Assembly: GCA_024644235.1 (NCBI GenBank)
Contig: JAHELJ010000001.1
Location: 113,556 to 177,555 of the forward strand
Length of the DNA: 64,000 bases
Source: Lewinellaceae bacterium
GTDB taxonomy: Bacteria > Bacteroidota > Bacteroidia > Chitinophagales > Saprospiraceae
Direction of reading: 5' to 3'
Positions 1-8,731 of the stretch are shown here, piece by piece (positions within the stretch are counted from its first letter, which is position 1; every line of letters begins with the position of its first letter). A model generated the notes under the pieces. It worked only from the letters and a program-made list of their open reading frames with translations, ran no database searches and was not told where the DNA came from. The translations under genes and the position numbers were made by a program.

Positions 1-951
1 AAAGGAGTTACTTCATTTCAAGATGCTGGTAGCAGTCTGGAATGGATTGACCGGTATCGAGGACTGGCAGAAGAAAGGAAACTGGGGTTACGATTATGGG
101 TCATGATCAGACACGGTTCGGAATACTTGAAAGATAAATTAGACCCGTTCCCATGGGTTGACATCGGAGATGGATTTTTGACCGTAAGGGCTATCAAGTC
201 CGAAGTCGATGGTGCGTTGGGTTCATTCGGAGCTTGGCTGCTGGAGCCATATGCGGACAAACCTGATTTCATGGGACAGAACACAACGCAAATCGAAGAA
301 GTAGCAGCTATTGCGAATCTGGCAAATCAACACGGACTGCAGCTCTGTGTTCATGCCATTGGTGATAGAGCGAATAAGGTAGTTTTGGATCTTTTCGAAG
401 AAGAGTACAACAGGAATCCTAGTTCCGATCTGAGGTGGCGAATTGAACATGCGCAGCATTTGGATACAGCAGATATTTCGAGATTTGGAGCGCTAGGGGT
501 GATTGCGTCTATGCAAGGCATTCATTGCACTTCAGATGCTCCTTATGTGGAGAAGCGTCTGGGACCGCAGAGAGCTAAGTATGGATCTTATCCCTGGCGG
601 TCACTGTTAAATTCGGGCGCTGTGATTTGCAATGGAACGGATGCTCCGGTAGAAGATGTGGATCCTATCGAATCTTTTTACGCCACAGTAACTCGTAAGC
701 GTTCTGACAACGGTTTTGAATTTTATCCTGAACAGGTGATGACGCGGATGGAGGCCTTGCATAGCTACACCACTGCCGGAGCATATGCTGCTTTTGAGGA
801 AGAGACAAAAGGTTCCCTGGAGGTTGGAAAGGTGGCTGATATTGTCGTACTGACAAACAACCTGCTTACCTGCAGTGATAGTGAGATTTTAGATACAAAG
901 GTGCTAGTCACGATCGTGAATGGTGAAATTAAATATCAAAAAGAAGATTGA
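1..951 (+). CDS. YtcJ-like metal-dependent amidohydrolase, 5' end cut by window
   Basis: The reading frame is open from base 1, so the N-terminal part of this gene lies outside the window; 316 codons are visible. The visible part is the C-terminal portion of an amidohydrolase TIM barrel of the YtcJ/amidohydrolase-3 type. It shows HAIGDRA near base 352, IEHAQ near 442, the GTDAP metal-site motif near 633, and the closing GSLEVGKVADIVVL strand that forms the small beta-sandwich domain. Such enzymes hydrolyse C-N bonds in amides or formamides; the substrate cannot be told. Its stop is followed directly by the ATG of a sugar-isomerase-like gene, so the two are probably co-transcribed. An ATG at 103 is internal and not the true start. 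Confidence 0.88.
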   Translation, partial: KGVTSFQDAGSSLEWIDRYRGLAEERKLGLRLWVMIRHGSEYLKDKLDPFPWVDIGDGFLTVRAIKSEVDGALGSFGAWLLEPYADKPDFMGQNTTQIEEVAAIANLANQHGLQLCVHAIGDRANKVVLDLFEEEYNRNPSSDLRWRIEHAQHLDTADISRFGALGVIASMQGIHCTSDAPYVEKRLGPQRAKYGSYPWRSLLNSGAVICNGTDAPVEDVDPIESFYATVTRKRSDNGFEFYPEQVMTRMEALHSYTTAGAYAAFEEETKGSLEVGKVADIVVLTNNLLTCSDSEILDTKVLVTIVNGEIKYQKED

Positions 952-1869
952 ATGATGAAGCTTGGTTTTGTCAGCGCTATAGTGCCAGAGCTTAGTTTGG
1001 AAGAGGTCCTGACTTTGGCGGCTGAGATAGGGTATGATTGCGTCGAAGCCATGTGCTGGCCGACAGGAAAGGCAACTAGGAGATATGCCGGAGTCACCCA
1101 CATTGATGTGGCTAATCTCACGTCTTCACGCTCAAAGGAAATTATTAACCTTCAGCAACAGACTGGTGTCACCATCAGCGGGCTGGGGTATTATCCCAAT
1201 CCGCTATCACCAGTGGAGGCCGAGGCTAAAACTGCTGTCGATCATATTCGCAAGGTAATTAGGGCAGCCACTCAACTGGGTCTTAGTAATGTGAACAGCT
1301 TTGTTGGACGTGATTGGACCAAATCAGTAGATGCTAACTGGAAGCCATTTCTAAAAACCTGGAAACCACTGGTGAAACTAGCCGAGAAGCACAAAGTACA
1401 GATCGGCATCGAGAATTGTCCTATGCTTTTCACCAAGGACGAATGGCCGGGAGGTAAAAACTTGGCAACCACGCCCGAGATTTGGCATCGCATGTTCTCG
1501 GATCTAGACAGCAATTACTTTGGACTTAACTTCGATCCAAGCCATTTTATCTGGCAACACATGGATTATCTCAAGGCAATTCGGGAATTCGGTCACAAAT
1601 TCTACCATGTGCACGCCAAAGATGTAAGGATCGACCATGAAAAATTGGCCAAGAAGGGCATTATGGCATATCCGAATGAGTATCATACTCCAAAACTGCC
1701 GGGAATAGGAGATGTCGATTGGGGTCAGTTCTTTTCCTACCTGACCGATTCGGGCTATGAAGGAGCGGTATGTGTGGAGGTGGAAGATCGGGCTTTTGAG
1801 AATAGCCTTAGCGCCAGGAAGTCATCATTGAGACAATCATACAATTACTTGCGTCAGTATATTGCTTGA
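952..1869 (+). CDS. Sugar phosphate isomerase/epimerase (AP endonuclease family 2 TIM barrel)
   Basis: This 305-residue protein is a xylose-isomerase-like TIM barrel. The metal-site pattern of the family is visible: IGIENCP in the middle, NFDPSH, then HVHAKDVRI and a C-terminal VCVEVED strand supplying Glu, Asp, His and Glu. Members isomerise or epimerise sugars or inositol derivatives; the substrate is not evident. The start is ATGATG directly after the upstream TGA, so either Met is possible, and translation is likely coupled to the amidohydrolase. There is no signal peptide, so it acts in the cytoplasm. The length is normal for the family. Confidence 0.88.
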   Translation: MMKLGFVSAIVPELSLEEVLTLAAEIGYDCVEAMCWPTGKATRRYAGVTHIDVANLTSSRSKEIINLQQQTGVTISGLGYYPNPLSPVEAEAKTAVDHIRKVIRAATQLGLSNVNSFVGRDWTKSVDANWKPFLKTWKPLVKLAEKHKVQIGIENCPMLFTKDEWPGGKNLATTPEIWHRMFSDLDSNYFGLNFDPSHFIWQHMDYLKAIREFGHKFYHVHAKDVRIDHEKLAKKGIMAYPNEYHTPKLPGIGDVDWGQFFSYLTDSGYEGAVCVEVEDRAFENSLSARKSSLRQSYNYLRQYIA

Positions 1870-1888
1870 CGTAACTAAAGAACGACCA

Positions 1889-2452
1889 ATGAAGATCATG
1901 TTGATTCCTCTGCTGCTTATTATCGGCACCGTTGGGGCATTCGGACAGGTTGAATATGGGGCATCCGAAGTACATCCTTTCGGATTGCCTAATCCGGAAG
2001 TTCCGAATGTAACTGACTTCGCTCCAATGATCGGTGTCTGTCCTTGCAAGAGTGTTCAGCGAAATCCAGATGGCACCTGGCAGGACACTGTTGTAATGAA
2101 TTGGAAGTTTAAATACATTCTGAACGGAACAGCGATCCAAGATGAAACATGGAGAATGGATGGCAGCAGTTATGCCACCAGCATTCGTCAATATCATGCG
2201 GATAGTGCTCAGTGGATTGTATCCTACAATAGTTATCCTGGCGTGTCCTTTTCACCCGGGGTATGGAAAGGAAAGAAGCAAGGTGAAGAAATCGTCTTGA
2301 CACAACCACAAAAGGCTCCGAACGGCATGGAAGGCTTCTCCAGGCTCACTTTTTACGACATTTCAGAAAATGGGTGGAATTGGAAAGGTGAATGGATAAA
2401 GGATGATCAAAGTATCATCTGGCCTTTTTGGACTATTGAGTGTGAAAGATAG
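1889..2452 (+). CDS. Secreted protein of unknown function (DUF1579-like)
   Basis: The chosen ATG begins a clear signal peptide (MKIMLIPLLLIIGTVGAFG, then Q) and a mature part of about 168 residues; an in-frame TTG at 1862 would add nine residues before it and is unlikely. The mature part has alternating beta-strand character, a CPC motif near the N-terminus (IGVCPCKS) and tryptophan-rich repeats. It resembles the family of secreted proteins that measure a DUF1579-type barrel, but the match is only by general pattern. It lies 19 bases after the isomerase and only 11 bases from the convergent VTC gene, with no obvious terminator between. Confidence 0.7.
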   Translation: MKIMLIPLLLIIGTVGAFGQVEYGASEVHPFGLPNPEVPNVTDFAPMIGVCPCKSVQRNPDGTWQDTVVMNWKFKYILNGTAIQDETWRMDGSSYATSIRQYHADSAQWIVSYNSYPGVSFSPGVWKGKKQGEEIVLTQPQKAPNGMEGFSRLTFYDISENGWNWKGEWIKDDQSIIWPFWTIECER

Positions 2453-2463
2453 ATCTGATAGTC

Positions 2464-3099
2464 TCATGGTGCCAGCAGAGTGATCACTCCATGAACATAC
2501 TTCGAAAATCTTTGCCGTCGAAAAGGAAGATATTGCTGAACGAAATCTGCCTCCGTTCTCAAGATGTGATCATATTTCAGTTCACAAATCAATTCATCTG
2601 AGTCATAGGTAGGAAGTACCAGACCCATCCGCGGCGAACTGAATGATAAAGATCGGTCCAACGTAATTCGAAATCGGTTATCCATCGACTTCCAATAGCT
2701 TCGCAGATACCGATTACAGAGGGTGGCTTGCAGATTTGGCAAATGACCTAGATGCATGATCCGGTCCAGGCTTTCATGAATCATTTCCCACTTAAAGTTC
2801 GGTGCATCAAAGGACTGCTTACCTCCCAATTGATTTTCTTTGTATTTAATCTCCATCACAGGGTTCTTTAAACTTAGCCAGTCTTCACCATACCAACGGA
2901 TTCTATATTTTCTACGCACTGACACCCCACTCATATTGTCATAGTATGCCGATAGGCCGGGTGTGTCAAAGTAGATATTATTGACCCATCGGTCAGGAAA
3001 AGCTCTCACAAAACTGACCGGATGTTGCCTGATTATCTGGAGACATTGGGTATAGGACAACCCCACGGGAGTATATTTCAATTCGATTCGGGCACTCAC
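2464..3099 (-). CDS. VTC-domain polyphosphate polymerase-like protein
   Basis: At 211 residues this is a stand-alone VTC catalytic tunnel domain of the triphosphate-tunnel (TTM) fold. The N-terminal ELKY strand, NNIYFDT, the basic VRRKYRIRWYG strand, MEIKYKE, RITLDR, ELKYD and the final FSKY match the strands that line the tunnel and bind triphosphate and metal. VTC enzymes make polyphosphate from nucleoside triphosphate in eukaryotes; in bacteria the product is inferred. Its start overlaps the stop of the CotH gene by four bases (ATGA), so it is the last gene of a DUF4956-CotH-VTC operon, a grouping also seen in other bacteria. Confidence 0.85.
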   Translation of the reverse strand: MSARIELKYTPVGLSYTQCLQIIRQHPVSFVRAFPDRWVNNIYFDTPGLSAYYDNMSGVSVRRKYRIRWYGEDWLSLKNPVMEIKYKENQLGGKQSFDAPNFKWEMIHESLDRIMHLGHLPNLQATLCNRYLRSYWKSMDNRFRITLDRSLSFSSPRMGLVLPTYDSDELICELKYDHILRTEADFVQQYLPFRRQRFSKYVHGVITLLAP

Positions 3100-5984
3100 T
3101 GGATCAAGATTGGCTTTCCATGTAGTAATAATGTTGAACCCGATTCGATGATGTGGAGATGCTTCACATTTTCAGTCTGGTAGTCGGTAACTTCTATGCT
3201 GGCGGGTCCATAAGTTGGTTTTTTTTGAAATGCCGTGAAACCCACAGTGGTGTTATGAATTTCGATATAGTCAATAGTAAGAGTCGATTGATCTTTCGAG
3301 GCTACGCCAGTTGCTGCTGAGATAATCTTTGCCTCATGGACATGTACGTAAGACCGTTCTCCTACTGAAATACCTTTATCACCAATTGCCTCCATTTGCA
3401 CATTCTTCACGGTGACGGTGCTCCCTGAGAAGTCCATCGCGTCATTACCGGTATTTCGAAACCAGGAAGATTCAACGTTTCCCTTGCAGAAATCTGCATC
3501 AAAGGCGTCGAATGCCGTGTTTTGAAACAAACAGTTGCGAATGGAAAAGTCACTGCGGATAATATTCAGTGCGTCCTCTTCCTGACTGTTGGAAAAATGA
3601 CAATGACTCCAATCTGAGGATGACTCATACAGATTGACTCCACCGGTAAGGATGTAGGCCTCATGATCTAGGGTTCCAAGATTATCGAAATGGGTGTGGG
3701 AAAAGTAAGATGGTTCCTTCGCTTGCATCACTATCAGTGATCCGGAGCCGTCTGAAGAATGAATCACGATGTGATCTTCATCATCTCCTCTAGAATGAAT
3801 GGCCGAGCGTGAGTAGATGAATGCTCCACTGACAATGTCAATCTTTGTGCCTGACGGGATCACCACCGTGAAGCCATCAGGTATCACGAGGGGAGTATCA
3901 AGTGTCCCACTTCCTAAAATAATTTCCTTTTCAAGTACATCACAGAGGGGATGAGTAGTGTAGTTGCTTGTCAGACCGGATGAGGGCATTTTAACAGCTT
4001 CCCAAGGTTCAATTCTCAGTGTGTAGGAGCTGTCGAGTCCTGGAATGCTATAGTAGATTCTACTGGGAGCGAATGGTAAATCGAGGGTGTAGCCCCGTAC
4101 TGATTGAGCTTTGGGTTGAACCCAAACGGGGTCTATTTGGGTGTATGATCTGGCATCTGAATAGATACCGGTGATTTCTATTGGGACCCGGTGATTGTTC
4201 AGAATTTCGACTGATTGGTGTCGGTCGGGGAGGAGCGAAGCACGTACCGAGGTCTGTTCATATGGAAGAATATTAGCTCTGACAACTTGGGCCCTCTGCA
4301 GAATTTCATGGATGTCGAAATAGTATTCCGGATATTCATTGTTCAATTCTTCCTGGTAATGTCTGGTCTCCCCCTCTATTTCATTTATGAGGCTTCTCAC
4401 GTAGTCCTCATGAGTAAAGGCAAACAGTGCAGCTAAATAGTGTGTCATAATTTCGGGATCCTGAAAGAACCTGTTGAACGGTTCGAAGCTTGGTGTTTTG
4501 TTTTGATAGGATGCATCTGCGATCAGTTCGGCTCCTGCAAATAATATCGGCTCTTCTGTTGTGAAGCCATCAAAACCGATTGGCTCCAACCGGTCAGTCA
4601 CGGGATTGTAGTACCATCGTTGATTGTGCCATGACAGGCTGTGATAGGCTTTAGTGAGGTCGACAATAGCCAGATATCTACCGAGCAGTCTGGAGTCGAT
4701 GAATTGGTGTAAAGGTTGAGTCCCGTACTTATATGCCAACATAAGTTGTGAAGCTCTTTTAAAATGACTGGACAACAGGGGTGATTCCAGCGTCTGGTTC
4801 TCATTAAAGGATTCGATTGCAGCGCTTTGAAAGGATTGTTCGTGTTCAAGTTCATCTGAAAAGATGAAATTGTTCTTGCCCCCAGATGCAAATTGTCTTC
4901 GCACTCCCTGCCAAAATCGCTCCTCACTGAATTTGACAATTACGCCTTCTCTCCGATCTTGTTTTTCAACCAGCTCCTTCTCAAAATGCTCCTCAACGGC
5001 GTATAATCCCAGAAATTTACCATTTAGATGGACAGATGAAAATCGGTACTTCGGACTTAGAATGTCCTCCCGAAGAAGCCATTGGTGGTAGATCCATTCA
5101 CGTAGAAATCCTCGTGTTTCCGGAGTCTGAACACTGAACTCCCTCATACCCCAGAGCCCATCGTCCATTTTGATACGAAATGACCATTTATCTCGCCTCA
5201 GATGATCCAGCCAGTCTCCTTTCAATCGAATCTTAGCCGAGTGAGTTTTCTCACCCTCAGTAATTTCTGCGGCTACCCAGGAATCGTTAGTGGTGATCAA
5301 TAGCCCCTCTGACCAAGCTCTGTCCCTTTTCGTCTGCAATGTCTTCAAATCATTCTCCGACACCCGGATATGAATTGCGGGAGTTTCATTAGAGAAGTCC
5401 TTGGCTGAAAGTATGGACCTCTCCAAAGTCAAATCGTCAAAATATACGTCATCAATTACGTCAGTGACGTGACAGTAAACCTTGATGGTATCTACAATTC
5501 GGGGCACCTGTAGCATGATCTCCAGCTTTTTCCAACCCTTGACATCGGTGTGGTTAGACACATCAGTAGCCTGATAATAGATTTTTGAATCTTCGCCCGT
5601 CGCTACTAAAAATGCTGGTGTGCCAGCAGGATTGTACGTCCAAACCGACAGTTTCAATTCTTCTCGATGATCAACCGGCATCAGAAATTCAAGCCCGAAG
5701 CGTTGGTTAGCGTTCAGGACCATCGAATGGGTACCACTTCTGGCATATTGATTACTCCTATTGAAAGCCCCTTTGAGTCGCAGGTCTTTACAAAAGAAAA
5801 AATCATTCTCCCATGTCTCCAAATCACAACGAAAGAGAATTCGAGACTCACGCTCTGCGCTACCTATGTCTCTGCTTTCATTGATCGAGAGCATCACTAG
5901 GATGAGTCCAGCAAAAGGCGTCAGCCAAAGCAGATTTTTCAAAACGAATTTGATGCCGCCAGGCGAAGCTCCTTTCAGGATCAT
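3096..5984 (-). CDS. CotH kinase family protein with C-terminal beta-helix
   Basis: The 962-residue protein has a membrane anchor at about residues 13-33, a jelly-roll carbohydrate-binding-like region at about 45-195, a CotH domain at about 200-560, and a C-terminal right-handed parallel beta-helix at about 700-950 (repeated short strands such as NCLFQNTAFDAFDADF and SSWFRNTGNDAMDF). CotH proteins are atypical protein kinases in spore formers; here GLYAVEEHFEKEL and HNQRWYY are recognisable, while the usual WDLD-type motif reads FDGF, so catalysis is uncertain. Most of the protein should be outside the cytoplasm. It overlaps both neighbours (DUF4956 upstream, VTC downstream) by four bases. 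Confidence 0.85.
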   Translation of the reverse strand: MILKGASPGGIKFVLKNLLWLTPFAGLILVMLSINESRDIGSAERESRILFRCDLETWENDFFFCKDLRLKGAFNRSNQYARSGTHSMVLNANQRFGLEFLMPVDHREELKLSVWTYNPAGTPAFLVATGEDSKIYYQATDVSNHTDVKGWKKLEIMLQVPRIVDTIKVYCHVTDVIDDVYFDDLTLERSILSAKDFSNETPAIHIRVSENDLKTLQTKRDRAWSEGLLITTNDSWVAAEITEGEKTHSAKIRLKGDWLDHLRRDKWSFRIKMDDGLWGMREFSVQTPETRGFLREWIYHQWLLREDILSPKYRFSSVHLNGKFLGLYAVEEHFEKELVEKQDRREGVIVKFSEERFWQGVRRQFASGGKNNFIFSDELEHEQSFQSAAIESFNENQTLESPLLSSHFKRASQLMLAYKYGTQPLHQFIDSRLLGRYLAIVDLTKAYHSLSWHNQRWYYNPVTDRLEPIGFDGFTTEEPILFAGAELIADASYQNKTPSFEPFNRFFQDPEIMTHYLAALFAFTHEDYVRSLINEIEGETRHYQEELNNEYPEYYFDIHEILQRAQVVRANILPYEQTSVRASLLPDRHQSVEILNNHRVPIEITGIYSDARSYTQIDPVWVQPKAQSVRGYTLDLPFAPSRIYYSIPGLDSSYTLRIEPWEAVKMPSSGLTSNYTTHPLCDVLEKEIILGSGTLDTPLVIPDGFTVVIPSGTKIDIVSGAFIYSRSAIHSRGDDEDHIVIHSSDGSGSLIVMQAKEPSYFSHTHFDNLGTLDHEAYILTGGVNLYESSSDWSHCHFSNSQEEDALNIIRSDFSIRNCLFQNTAFDAFDADFCKGNVESSWFRNTGNDAMDFSGSTVTVKNVQMEAIGDKGISVGERSYVHVHEAKIISAATGVASKDQSTLTIDYIEIHNTTVGFTAFQKKPTYGPASIEVTDYQTENVKHLHIIESGSTLLLHGKPILIQ

Positions 5985-6655
5985 ATTAAGAGATCGGGTT
6001 TATCAACGAAAGAAATGGTGGTCCGGTCAGATAAGTTGGCTATGCCAAGACGTACCTGATCCAATTTCTCTAAAGATTCAACATTACAGACGTAGGAAAG
6101 ATCCAGAAGCTGCCCTCCTTGATCCATCCGTTTGAGCTCAACAAAATCAAAATGATCCGTGAGGATCTGACTGATTTGTTCGAGATTAAGGATATCAGTC
6201 TGGATATTGACAAACATCCGGTCTTCCTGTTTGAACTCAGACCGGCTAATCCGTTTGTTGAGATAGACCAACGGTAGGATACATGCGGTGGCCAGTATTG
6301 CCAATACCGGTTTGTTGGCTCCGGTTACTAATCCAATACCTATGGTGAGAAAGAGGTATGTAAGTTCTTCGGGGTCTTTAATTGCTGCCCGGAATCGTAC
6401 TATAGAAAGTGCTCCCACCAAGCCCAATGAAAGAGCCAGAGAAGATTTAATCACACTGATAATTAGGAATGTGGTAAGTGCAAGTGGTATGAAGTTTATA
6501 GCAAATTTCTGGCGGTTTGAAATGCTGCTTCCAAACCGGGTGTAAAACCATCTGATCACCAATGCCAGGACCGCAGTAACGATCAGGTTGACAATGAATT
6601 CCTGCAGATTAATGGTTGCACTGAATTCTTGCAAGTATTGCTCGAAACGAAACAT
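5981..6655 (-). CDS. DUF4956 membrane protein
   Basis: This 224-residue protein begins with a short amphipathic stretch and has about four hydrophobic segments in its first 130 residues, including the diagnostic cytoplasmic-side loop SIVRFRAAIKDPEELTYLF. The C-terminal 90 residues form a soluble ferredoxin-like part. DUF4956 proteins occur next to VTC polyphosphate polymerase and CotH genes; the family has no assigned activity. It is the first gene of this leftward operon, and its stop overlaps the CotH start by four bases. Confidence 0.88.
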   Translation of the reverse strand: MFRFEQYLQEFSATINLQEFIVNLIVTAVLALVIRWFYTRFGSSISNRQKFAINFIPLALTTFLIISVIKSSLALSLGLVGALSIVRFRAAIKDPEELTYLFLTIGIGLVTGANKPVLAILATACILPLVYLNKRISRSEFKQEDRMFVNIQTDILNLEQISQILTDHFDFVELKRMDQGGQLLDLSYVCNVESLEKLDQVRLGIANLSDRTTISFVDKPDLLI

Positions 6656-6740
6656 ATTGAACAGTTAGCCCTCAAAGATCAAAAAAAGCAACTAATATGG
6701 TTTGAAAGAACTTCAACCCTCGGACTTTGTCAGAGTGAAC

Positions 6741-6769
6741 AAAAAAGGAGAAAGTCAGCGACTTTCCCC
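6741..6769 (-). terminator. Intrinsic terminator after the prohibitin gene
   Basis: On the minus strand a GGGGAAAGTC arm, a three-base loop and a GACTTTCTCC arm are followed by TTTTTT. The stem has one G-T pair. It lies 24 bases beyond the stop of the prohibitin gene and ends that leftward transcript before the DUF4956 promoter region. Confidence 0.85.
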
Positions 6770-6792
6770 TCTAAAACTTTTTAGATCATCTG

Positions 6793-7611
6793 CTAGTTAT
6801 TCCCTAAAATCAAAGGCAGGCCGCTATCTCCACTGCCCACCACAACTACTTTCGCATTGGCTGAGTTGGCAAGAGTCAGGGTAGCGTTGATTCCCTTATC
6901 CTTCAGGATGCGATCAGTCAAGCTGGAGTTCAAGATCCGGTTCGCTTCGGCATCAGCCCTAGCAGCAATAATCTTCCTTTCCGCCTCCTGATGCTCTCTG
7001 TCTAAGCGGAACTCATACTCAAGAGACATTTGTTCTTCCTTTAGTTTTCTTTCTATCGCTTCCTGTAAGGTTAATGGTAGCTCTACCTCCCGAATCAAAA
7101 TGGCATCAAGGAATATATGCTTGTCGCCCACTGATTCTGCCGTCTGCTGGAAGATCTCGTCCTGAATCGCTTCACGTTGAGTGGAATACAGTTCTTCGGG
7201 AAGATATTTCCCGATTACTTCACGAGTCGCCGAGCGTACTTCCGGAATCAAAATTCGATTGAGATAATCTGTACCAACTTGATCATGTAGGTAGCCGATC
7301 TTATCATGTATCGGATTATACAGATACGAAAGCTCCACCGCGATGTTTAGTCCATTCTTTGATAGAACTTCCATTTTTTCAACACCTTCCTTAATCCGGA
7401 CGTCATAGATATACATTTTGTTCCATGGGGCTACTATATGGAAGCCCTGGTTGTACAGTTGCTCTTTATCGAGTCCACCACTAAACCGCTTAAAAAGCAC
7501 ACCTTTTTGACCTGGATCTATCGTTAGAAAGGTTGTGTTGGTGAGCACCAGAAAACCCATCAGGATAATAAATCCAAAGATGGCCATCTTCATCATTTTT
7601 GTTTGATTCAT
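6793..7611 (-). CDS. Prohibitin/SPFH family membrane protein
   Basis: With the start at 7611 the protein has 272 residues: a short basic N-terminus (MNQTKMMKMAIF), one membrane segment, then the SPFH band-7 domain (TIDPGQKGVLFKRFSGG, YDVRIKEGVEKMEVLSKNG, EVIGKYLPEELYSTQR) and a C-terminal helical coiled coil rich in Glu and Arg. Prohibitin-like proteins form membrane rings that scaffold proteases and lipids. The longer frame opening at 7698 would place 29 extra polar residues before the membrane segment, which is unlike the family. A terminator follows the gene. The nearest upstream gene is a glycosyltransferase about 100 bases away in the same direction. Confidence 0.88.
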   Translation of the reverse strand: MNQTKMMKMAIFGFIILMGFLVLTNTTFLTIDPGQKGVLFKRFSGGLDKEQLYNQGFHIVAPWNKMYIYDVRIKEGVEKMEVLSKNGLNIAVELSYLYNPIHDKIGYLHDQVGTDYLNRILIPEVRSATREVIGKYLPEELYSTQREAIQDEIFQQTAESVGDKHIFLDAILIREVELPLTLQEAIERKLKEEQMSLEYEFRLDREHQEAERKIIAARADAEANRILNSSLTDRILKDKGINATLTLANSANAKVVVVGSGDSGLPLILGNN

Positions 7612-7711
7612 TGCTTTTTCACATTTAGGTTTATCTACTATAGTAATGCAGGGCAGGCCGAGAAGGTTTCGACTAAACCGCGTTGCAAGATAAAACAATC
7701 AAGTTAGCTGA

Positions 7712-8695
7712 TCAATTCGTCTGAATCTTCGACAATTCTGCCATCTTTTGCCTTATCATGGGAATATTCTGGTCCTGCATACAACGAAAGTGTCCCTTTG
7801 GACAGGTCGAGTAGCCAATCTTTGAACAAGGCCGGCATCGAAGATCCTCTACTTCAACGATGTAACTGGCAATTTCGCTGGAATCCGGATAGTAGGGATA
7901 CATCCCAAAACCGGGAATTGTATTTCCCCAAATGGAAATTATTGGTTTTTGCAGAGCTGCGGCAATGTGCATCATTCCAGTGTCGTGCGATACAACCAGG
8001 CTGGCATACTTTATTATGGCGGCACTTTGATGAAAATCGAGTTTACCGCAGAGATTCCTTACGGAATGGGAATCGGAGGCAATGCGATTTCCGGTCTCCT
8101 CATCCTCTTTGCCGCCTATGAGAACGATTGGCATTGAAAACTTACACAATTCTCGAAGCTTGTTATACGGAAGCTTCTTCGTATTGTGTGCCCCTCCGAT
8201 AGCGATACATACATACGGCTCATCCCCGGCTAGAAATGGTACTTTATCACTGTGCTTCGGTGGTAGAAAGTAGTCGAGTCCTTTACCATCATTGATAATA
8301 CCCAGGGGCTTTACGGCTTGAAAATAGCGGTCCACGATATGGAGCTTGGGGAGGATGTTGATTTTCAAGTTTACTGCTAGCCATTTTTGAAAATTGACCT
8401 TATCGAATGTGAATGATTTCACAGTCAGAGCAAGTCTTACTCTGGCACTTCGAAGATTCTTGTGTAGATCAATAATGTGATCGAATTTTTCATCAAGCAG
8501 AGTGGGCATGATTTCTCGCAAGCGATCTTTCAGGCAATGGATTTTTTTCAAGTAAGGATTGGCTTCAAGCAACTGCCGGTAAACTGATTTGGTGAGATAA
8601 TGGACTTCGATTCCCTGCTTAGCCATGCAACGAATTATAGGAGTTGTGAGCACGATGTCTCCTATAGAGCTAAACCTTACAATCAGCACCTTCAT
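7712..8695 (-). CDS. Glycosyltransferase family 9 (ADP-heptose:LPS heptosyltransferase-like)
   Basis: The 327-residue protein has the GT9 layout: an N-terminal Rossmann half starting VLIVRFSSIGDIVLTTPIIR, and a C-terminal half with IAIGGAHNTKKLPY, VLIGGKED, and the donor-site run VVSHDTGMMHIAAALQKP. Enzymes of this family add heptose or related sugars to the lipopolysaccharide core on the inner face of the cytoplasmic membrane. The C-terminus has a CxxC...C group (RCRPCSKIGYSTCP), common in heptosyltransferases. It is transcribed leftward, about 36 bases downstream of the M4 protease gene. Confidence 0.9.
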   Translation of the reverse strand: MKVLIVRFSSIGDIVLTTPIIRCMAKQGIEVHYLTKSVYRQLLEANPYLKKIHCLKDRLREIMPTLLDEKFDHIIDLHKNLRSARVRLALTVKSFTFDKVNFQKWLAVNLKINILPKLHIVDRYFQAVKPLGIINDGKGLDYFLPPKHSDKVPFLAGDEPYVCIAIGGAHNTKKLPYNKLRELCKFSMPIVLIGGKEDEETGNRIASDSHSVRNLCGKLDFHQSAAIIKYASLVVSHDTGMMHIAAALQKPIISIWGNTIPGFGMYPYYPDSSEIASYIVEVEDLRCRPCSKIGYSTCPKGHFRCMQDQNIPMIRQKMAELSKIQTN

Positions 8696-8731
8696 AACCC
8701 TAAAGTATGTTATCTCGACCTGATGGCATCT

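Noticed and set aside
5761-6135. 124-residue plus-strand ORF over the CotH/DUF4956 junction
   Set aside because: Opposite-frame shadow of two well-supported genes.
7612-7698. Longer prohibitin N-terminus
   Set aside because: Adds 29 polar residues before the membrane segment, unlike other SPFH proteins.
7798-8121. 107-residue plus-strand ORF inside the glycosyltransferase
   Set aside because: Shadow frame of the GT9 gene with no family features.
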